Assembly (NCBI GenBank): GCA_002309875.1
Contig: DBYM01000033.1
Location: 4,424-13,857 of the forward strand
Source: Cyanobacteria bacterium UBA1186
Lineage (GTDB): Bacteria; Cyanobacteriota; Vampirovibrionia; Gastranaerophilales; Gastranaerophilaceae
Direction of reading: 5' to 3'
Length of the DNA: 9,434 bases
Below the pieces are notes generated by a model. The model ran no database searches. It was given only the letters and a program-made list of their open reading frames with translations, and was not told where the DNA came from. Of the stretch, positions 6,083 to 9,434 are shown piece after piece. The stretch's first letter is position 1. Each line of letters begins with the position of its first letter. A program made the position numbers and the translations under genes.

Positions 6083-7150
6083 TTAAGTCTGATTTTGTTT
6101 GTTTTTCAGTCCGTAAACAAACAGTAAGATTTCAGCAACGGCTTTGTATAATTCGGGGGGAATCTGCTGATTGAGGTCAACCATACGAAACAGAGCACGG
6201 GCAACGGGCGGATTGTCGATAACGGGGACATTATGCTTTATTGCAATATCAATGATTTGTTTTGCAATAAGTTCTGTTCCTTTTGCTGTCAAAGTCGGAG
6301 ACTGCATTGTCTCGGCGTCGTATTTTAATGCGCAGGCAACGTGGATAGGGTTTCTTACGACAAAATCCGCATCGGGAACGGAATCCATTGCGCCTCTCTG
6401 AAGCATTTGCATACGGCGCTGACGGAGTGCGGCTTTGACGTGCGGGTCTCCTTCCGAGTTCTTGTATTCATCTTTAATTTCTTTAAATGACATTTTCTGA
6501 TCTTTAAGGAATTTCCATTTTGTAACCCCGTAGTCGGCCGCAGCGATTACGAGAAACGCAATACAAGCCTTGAAGATAAATTCTACAATCAGTTTTCCGA
6601 ATTCTATCATTATGGCAAAACTGTTGTCTATTGCGGCAAGACCGAGGATTGTTTCAAGATGTTTGGTATAGACAGACCACCCTACAAGACCTAAAACCAC
6701 AACCTTAACTACGTTTTTACCCAACTCAAAAAGCGTTTTTACCTGAAAGAGATTTTTGAAATATTTCGTAGGATTTAATTTATCAAGTTTAGGAACCAAA
6801 GGCGCAGTTGCAACCAAAGGGCCTACCTGTATAAAATCGCCCAAAATCGCCACTGCAGCAGCAAAAAACAGGACCGAGCCTATTATAAGACAGGCCGGAA
6901 TAAGTGTTACGGTAAGAATATACGTAATACCAATCTGTTCAATGGCCCTGTTTGGAATTTGTTCGTAAAGAGTTCTGAAAAGCCCGACGATTGCCTGCCA
7001 TATTATCGGGGAGAGTACGTAGATAAAAGTAAACACAAACAATAAAGACAGTGCGGTTGACACATCTTTTGATTTAACGACCTGCCCTTCTTTTCTTGCT
7101 CTCTCAAGTTTCTGAGGAGTGGCATCAAATTGTTTGTCTTCATCAGCCAT
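6083..7150 (-). CDS. flhB: FlhB, flagellar type III export gate and substrate-specificity switch protein
   Basis: A 355-residue inner-membrane protein of the FlhB/YscU family. It forms part of the export gate and switches substrate class from rod/hook to filament. The N-terminus has the conserved TPQKLERARKEGQVVKS (11-27). Four membrane segments lie at about 31-55, 76-105, 145-165 and 180-205, with the LNPTKYFKNLF loop (125-135) between the second and third. The cytoplasmic domain begins near 210 and ends with the typical PPELYKAVAEILLFVYGLK. The self-cleavage motif reads NPIH (267-270) instead of NPTH: the Asn, Pro and His are kept, but Thr is Ile (codon ATC at 6346-6344). AAGG lies 7 nt before the ATG. 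The FliA-like neighbour favours a flagellar FlhB over a virulence-type homologue. Confidence 0.95.
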   Translation of the reverse strand: MADEDKQFDATPQKLERARKEGQVVKSKDVSTALSLLFVFTFIYVLSPIIWQAIVGLFRTLYEQIPNRAIEQIGITYILTVTLIPACLIIGSVLFFAAAVAILGDFIQVGPLVATAPLVPKLDKLNPTKYFKNLFQVKTLFELGKNVVKVVVLGLVGWSVYTKHLETILGLAAIDNSFAIMIEFGKLIVEFIFKACIAFLVIAAADYGVTKWKFLKDQKMSFKEIKDEYKNSEGDPHVKAALRQRRMQMLQRGAMDSVPDADFVVRNPIHVACALKYDAETMQSPTLTAKGTELIAKQIIDIAIKHNVPVIDNPPVARALFRMVDLNQQIPPELYKAVAEILLFVYGLKNKQNQT

Positions 7151-7177
7151 AGTTTAACCTTAGTTGGAATTACCTAT

Positions 7178-7186
7178 ATAATAGCA
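7178..7186 (-). promoter_or_regulatory. Candidate extended -10 for flhB
   Basis: TGCTATTAT (7186-7178, minus strand) fits an extended -10 element, with a predicted start near 7171 and a leader of about 20 nt that contains TAAGG. No matching -35 and no FliA-type promoter are visible in the 93-bp divergent spacer. Confidence 0.35.
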
Positions 7187-7204
7187 TAAAATTGGGGTTT
7201 GGGG

Positions 7205-7210
7205 TATAAT
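7205..7210 (+). promoter_or_regulatory. -10 box for the small membrane protein gene
   Basis: A perfect TATAAT preceded by GGGG lies 33 nt before ATG 7244. The -35 is poor. The predicted start is near 7217, and GGGGTGAG (7232-7239) would serve as the ribosome-binding site. It is divergent from and close to the flhB -10 box (7178-7186), so the two promoters may interfere. Confidence 0.4.
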
Positions 7211-7243
7211 TTGTTAAGTACCTGAGTAAGCGGGGTGAGTATT

Positions 7244-7540
7244 ATGGGTAAAGTTTTTATACAGATTATTTTGTTGATTTTTTCGGCGGCGGGAGTTTTT
7301 TGCAGCCTGAATTATCTGCACGGCAGATATTCTTTAATCGGTATGTTTGCTGCGGGTTTATTTGCCGGTATCTTTTTAATGAATTTAAAGTTGAATGTCA
7401 AAAATGACAAACTTAATTCATACAAAAGAGAACTTGAACGCGAATCGATTTCATCATCTGAGAGCGACGCAAAGGTTAAGGTTTTGGAATCAAAAATCGA
7501 AGTTTTGGAAAAAGCGCTTGAAAATGCCCTCAAAAAGTAA
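7244..7540 (+). CDS. Small two-helix membrane protein with C-terminal coiled coil
   Basis: A 98-residue protein I cannot assign to a family with confidence. It has two hydrophobic segments (about 4-24 and 29-47) joined by a short HGRYS turn, then a charged region and a coiled coil at about 70-97 with heptad-like spacing (VKVLESKIEVLEKALENALKK region). The likely topology is a hairpin in the inner membrane with the coiled coil in the cytoplasm. The layout resembles LapA/DUF1049-type proteins, but similarity of layout is not homology. ATG 7244 is preferred because GGGGTGAG lies just upstream; an in-frame GTG at 7235 would sit inside that site. No terminator separates it from clpP, 73 nt downstream, which has its own promoter. 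Confidence 0.75.
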   Translation: MGKVFIQIILLIFSAAGVFCSLNYLHGRYSLIGMFAAGLFAGIFLMNLKLNVKNDKLNSYKRELERESISSSESDAKVKVLESKIEVLEKALENALKK

Positions 7541-7558
7541 TATCCACTTTTCTGCTGA

Positions 7559-7587
7559 TTGCACGGGCGGTAAATTTATTGTAAAAT
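7559..7587 (+). promoter_or_regulatory. clpP promoter (TTGCAC-17-TAAAAT)
   Basis: TTGCAC (7559-7564) and TAAAAT (7582-7587) are separated by 17 bp, a good sigma70 match. The predicted start is near 7594, leaving a leader of about 20 nt that holds a strong AAGGAG (7602-7607) 6 nt before the clpP ATG. No CtsR-like heptad repeat was noticed. Confidence 0.65.
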
Positions 7588-7613
7588 ACTCTTAAATAAA
7601 CAAGGAGAGATTT

Positions 7614-8222
7614 ATGTCAGATATGCAGAAAATTCTAAGTTATGTACCGACGGTTATTGAATCTTCGTCACGCGGAGAGAAGTCTTTTGATATTTTCTCA
7701 AGACTGCTTAGAGAAAGAATTATATTTTTGGGAACCGAAATTGACGATGACGTTGCAAATTCGGTTGTAGCACAACTCCTGTTATTGGACAGTGAAAATC
7801 CCGAAAAAGACATTATGTTGTACATAAATTCACCGGGCGGTGTAATTACTGCCGGCATGGCAATATATGATACGATGAATTTGATTAAGGCTGACGTTCA
7901 GACGATATGCCTTGGTGAAGCGGCATCAATGGGTGCATTTTTGCTTTCTGCGGGTGCAAAAGGCAAAAGAATGGCATTACCGAGTGCAAGAATAATGATT
8001 CACCAGCCTCTTGGCGGTGCGAAAGGTCAGGCAACCGATATCGAATTGGAAGCCAAAGAAATCATGAGAATGAAAGAGATGTTAATCGGTATTATGGCGG
8101 AAAATTCGGGACAATCCTTTGAGAAGGTTAAAGAGGACTGCGAAAGAGACCATTACCTTTCTGCGGCAGAAGCGGTTGAGTACGGCCTGATTGATAAAGT
8201 TGTTACTTCAACGGGACAATAA
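7614..8222 (+). CDS. clpP: ClpP, ATP-dependent Clp protease proteolytic subunit
   Basis: A 202-residue serine protease subunit that forms the tetradecameric chamber used by ClpX or ClpA/ClpC. The catalytic triad is complete: Ser105 in GEAASMGAFLLSAG, His130 in MIHQPLGG and Asp179 in ERDHYLS. The oxyanion/substrate-strand motif YINSPGG is at 70-76. Residues 1 to about 14 probably form the processed propeptide and axial loop. The length is normal for the family. clpX is not adjacent; the gene instead ends at a shared terminator facing rpmB, so it seems to be a single-gene unit or the end of a short operon with the small membrane protein. Confidence 0.97.
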   Translation: MSDMQKILSYVPTVIESSSRGEKSFDIFSRLLRERIIFLGTEIDDDVANSVVAQLLLLDSENPEKDIMLYINSPGGVITAGMAIYDTMNLIKADVQTICLGEAASMGAFLLSAGAKGKRMALPSARIMIHQPLGGAKGQATDIELEAKEIMRMKEMLIGIMAENSGQSFEKVKEDCERDHYLSAAEAVEYGLIDKVVTSTGQ

Positions 8223-8236
8223 TGTTTAAGACGAAT

Positions 8237-8275
8237 AAAAAAAAAGAGATGTCTTGATGACATCTCTTTTTTTTT
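8237..8275. terminator. Bidirectional rho-independent terminator between clpP and rpmB
   Basis: GAGATGTC (8246-8253) pairs with GACATCTC (8259-8266) around a 5-nt loop, TTGAT. The stem is flanked by nine A (8237-8245) and nine T (8267-8275). On either strand the hairpin is followed by a run of T, so it can end both clpP and rpmB transcripts. Confidence 0.92.
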
Positions 8276-8290
8276 GTCTGAAAATCTTAA

Positions 8291-8482
8291 TTAAACCGCT
8301 TTCTGAACTTTACCTGCTCTCAGGCAAGAAGTGCAGACGGTAATTCTCTTAGTCTGACCGTTAACATTAGCCCTGATTTCCTGTAAATTAGGCTGCTGTC
8401 TGTTAGGTATCTGTTTATGAGAGAATGTTAATTTTGAAGATTTTAAAGCGGACTTTCCGCAAATTTCACAATGTTTTGCCAT
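8291..8482 (-). CDS. rpmB: 50S ribosomal protein L28 (bL28), zinc-ribbon type
   Basis: A 63-residue ribosomal protein of the large subunit. CEIC (5-8) and CTSC (50-53) form the four-cysteine zinc site of the C+ form. The family hallmarks SHKQIPNRQQPNLQEIR (21-37) and TVCTSCLRAGKV (48-59) are present. The length is normal for the short bacterial type. AAGGA precedes the ATG by about 8 nt. It is transcribed alone, without rpmG, which accompanies it in many bacteria, and ends at the terminator shared with clpP. Confidence 0.95.
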   Translation of the reverse strand: MAKHCEICGKSALKSSKLTFSHKQIPNRQQPNLQEIRANVNGQTKRITVCTSCLRAGKVQKAV

Positions 8483-8515
8483 AATTATATTCCTTCTTTC
8501 TGCCAGTATAATCTG

Positions 8516-8544
8516 AGTTTAACCCAAACCCTTTTATTTTACAA
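8516..8544 (-). promoter_or_regulatory. Candidate rpmB promoter (TTGTAA-17-TAAACT)
   Basis: On the minus strand, TTGTAA (8544-8539) and TAAACT (8521-8516) are 17 bp apart, predicting a start near 8509. An alternative -10, TATACT (8510-8505), has no good -35. The -35 box lies inside the inverted repeat at 8538-8557. Confidence 0.45.
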
Positions 8545-8557
8545 GAGTTTTTGTAAA
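8538..8557. repeat. Perfect inverted repeat TTTACAA-N6-TTGTAAA over the rpmB -35 box
   Basis: TTTACAA (8538-8544) and TTGTAAA (8551-8557) are perfect complements separated by 6 nt. No T run follows on the minus strand, so it is a weak terminator candidate for the pentapeptide-repeat gene. Its overlap with the -35 box fits an operator. The binding factor cannot be named. Confidence 0.5.
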
Positions 8558-8571
8558 TTATTCGTAACAAT

Positions 8572-9096
8572 CTAGTATTCTGACTGACCGTAATCGTCTT
8601 CGTCATCTTTGAGTGATGACAAATCGTCGGAGTAACTTGAGTCAAAATCTTCGGGCAAATAATCCTGATCGGGCCAAACTGTTGTATCATCAAACCTTGA
8701 TGCACTCAGGTTTTCCGCTGCCGAAAAATCAGAATTGGTCAAATCCGCTTCCCTGATTATTGCTCCTGCCAAATCCGCATCTGCGAAGTTGCAGTAATCA
8801 ACTCTTGCGTAACTGAAATCCGTTCCGTTAAGGAAAGAATCGTTAAATGCACATTCAATCAGGTTTGAACGGGTAAAGTCAACCGAAGTCAGGTCGCAGT
8901 CGATAAATTTTACATCTGTAAGTTGAGAATCCGAGAACGAAGAGGAGGTTAAATCAACATTGTTGAAAACGGCTCCTTCTATGTTTATGTTCGAGAAATC
9001 GGTTTCGCTTAAATCAGCAGCACCGCCTTTGACTTCTTCGTTAAAAGCCTCAACATCGCTTGTCAGTAAATTTGCCAATTCTTCTTTTGATAGCAT
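8572..9096 (-). CDS. Highly acidic pentapeptide-repeat protein
   Basis: A 174-residue protein with no signal peptide. Residues 29-124 form 20 uninterrupted pentapeptide repeats, seen as a Phe or Leu (rarely Ile or Val) every fifth position. Phe and Leu alternate almost strictly: L29, F34, I39, F44, L49, F54, L59, F64 and so on to L119 and F124. This predicts a right-handed quadrilateral beta-helix of five coils. An N-terminal helical cap (2-22) precedes it, and an Asp/Ser-rich tail follows (143-174, with DDEDD at 164-168). I count 41 acidic and 8 basic residues. Some pentapeptide proteins (MfpA, Qnr) mimic DNA and bind gyrase; that is a possibility here, not a finding. AGGAG lies 7 nt before the ATG and overlaps the stop of the upstream response regulator. 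Confidence 0.9.
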   Translation of the reverse strand: MLSKEELANLLTSDVEAFNEEVKGGAADLSETDFSNINIEGAVFNNVDLTSSSFSDSQLTDVKFIDCDLTSVDFTRSNLIECAFNDSFLNGTDFSYARVDYCNFADADLAGAIIREADLTNSDFSAAENLSASRFDDTTVWPDQDYLPEDFDSSYSDDLSSLKDDEDDYGQSEY

Positions 9097-9102
9097 TTTA
9101 TT

Positions 9103-9108
9103 CTCCTA
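9103..9108 (-). promoter_or_regulatory. Stop codon/ribosome-binding site overlap coupling two genes
   Basis: On the minus strand, TAGGAG combines the TAG stop of the response regulator (9108-9106) with AGGAG (9107-9103), the ribosome-binding site of the pentapeptide-repeat gene, whose ATG begins at 9096. Ribosomes ending the first gene finish on the start signal of the second, which suggests coupled translation. Confidence 0.75.
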
Positions 9109-9434
9109 GTTTATTAAATCTATTTGCATTGCAAGCAAAACCGCCTGAGTTCTGTTAGAAACCTTGAGTTTCTTAAATATACTGTTAAGGTGGGTTTTTA
9201 CCGTTACATCTCTCACGAACAATTTGTCTGCAATTTCCTGATTGCTTGCACCCTTAGCAACAAGAGCAAGCACTTCTTTTTCTTTCGGTGTAAGAGCCTC
9301 TATATTAACATCTTTGTTAAGGGTTTTCTCCTGTTTCGGCTGTTCTTCTCTCTGCCAGTTTGAACGTCTTAAGACTGCCTCAATACGTGCAAGAAGGTTT
9401 GGCAGGATAAACGGCTTGACGATATAATCGTCCG
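9106..9434 (-). CDS. Response regulator with LuxR-type DNA-binding domain, N-terminus beyond window edge
   Basis: The last 108 residues of a two-component response regulator; the phospho-acceptor part of the receiver lies outside. The visible fragment starts with the end of the receiver, DDYIVKPF, where the Lys-Pro is the conserved KP near beta5. LLARIEAVLRR and a charged linker (about 24-44) follow. From about 46 to the end is a LuxR/GerE helix-turn-helix domain: LTPKEKEVLALVAKGASNQE, then IADKLFVRDVTVKTHLNSIF and KKLKVSNRTQAV. The receiver tail (DDY-x-VKPF and ARIEAVLRR) is of the style usual in OmpR-type regulators, while the output domain is of the NarL type. It is 9 nt upstream of the pentapeptide-repeat gene and probably in one operon with it. 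The target genes and partner kinase are unknown. Confidence 0.92.
   Translation of the reverse strand, partial: DDYIVKPFILPNLLARIEAVLRRSNWQREEQPKQEKTLNKDVNIEALTPKEKEVLALVAKGASNQEIADKLFVRDVTVKTHLNSIFKKLKVSNRTQAVLLAMQIDLIN

Noticed and set aside
8466..8705. 79-residue minus-strand open frame
   Set aside because: It overlaps the end of the pentapeptide-repeat gene and the rpmB promoter and start in another frame. It has no recognisable motif or ribosome-binding site.

Overview
The window reads as an ordinary, densely packed bacterial chromosome segment of moderate GC content, with AT-rich spacers and recognisable sigma70-type promoters. It shows no mobile elements, CRISPR arrays, tRNA or rRNA. 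The organism looks Gram-negative-like and flagellated: it has an FlhB export-gate protein, a FliA-like sigma factor and a Sec-exported beta-propeller protein. A response regulator joins an OmpR-style receiver tail to a LuxR-type DNA-binding domain, a combination I associate with cyanobacteria and their non-photosynthetic relatives (Vampirovibrionia/Melainabacteria, Gastranaerophilales). That placement is an inference from memory and only moderately secure.

Layout. 1-1355 (minus) is most of a comM/yifB Mg-chelatase-like AAA+ ATPase whose C-terminus lies beyond the left edge. Divergent from it, 1477-5274 (plus) is a tight cluster: grpE, dnaJ, an exported seven-bladed YncE-like beta-propeller and a small class I O-methyltransferase. 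The methyltransferase starts directly after the propeller's stop codon. Its 3' end overlaps by 4 nt the end of a convergent minus-strand pair, flhB (6083-7150) followed by a FliA-like sigma factor (5271-5966). Divergent from flhB is a 98-residue membrane/coiled-coil protein (7244-7540), then clpP (7614-8222). clpP and the convergent rpmB (L28, 8291-8482) share a strong bidirectional terminator. The right end (minus) holds a very acidic 174-residue pentapeptide-repeat protein coupled to the upstream LuxR-type response regulator, which is cut by the right edge.

How the genes work together. GrpE and DnaJ are the nucleotide-exchange factor and J-protein for DnaK, which is not encoded here; ClpP is the proteolytic arm of the same protein quality-control theme. 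FlhB and the sigma factor plausibly belong to a flagellar regulon. The remaining genes are linked by position rather than by a shared pathway.

The points most worth a second look are: an NPIH in place of the near-invariant NPTH self-cleavage motif in FlhB; an apparently leaderless comM; the unusually regular and acidic pentapeptide-repeat protein coupled to a response regulator; a sigma factor with an acidic linker in place of region 3; and several inverted repeats beside promoters. I do not see a clear new multi-gene system.
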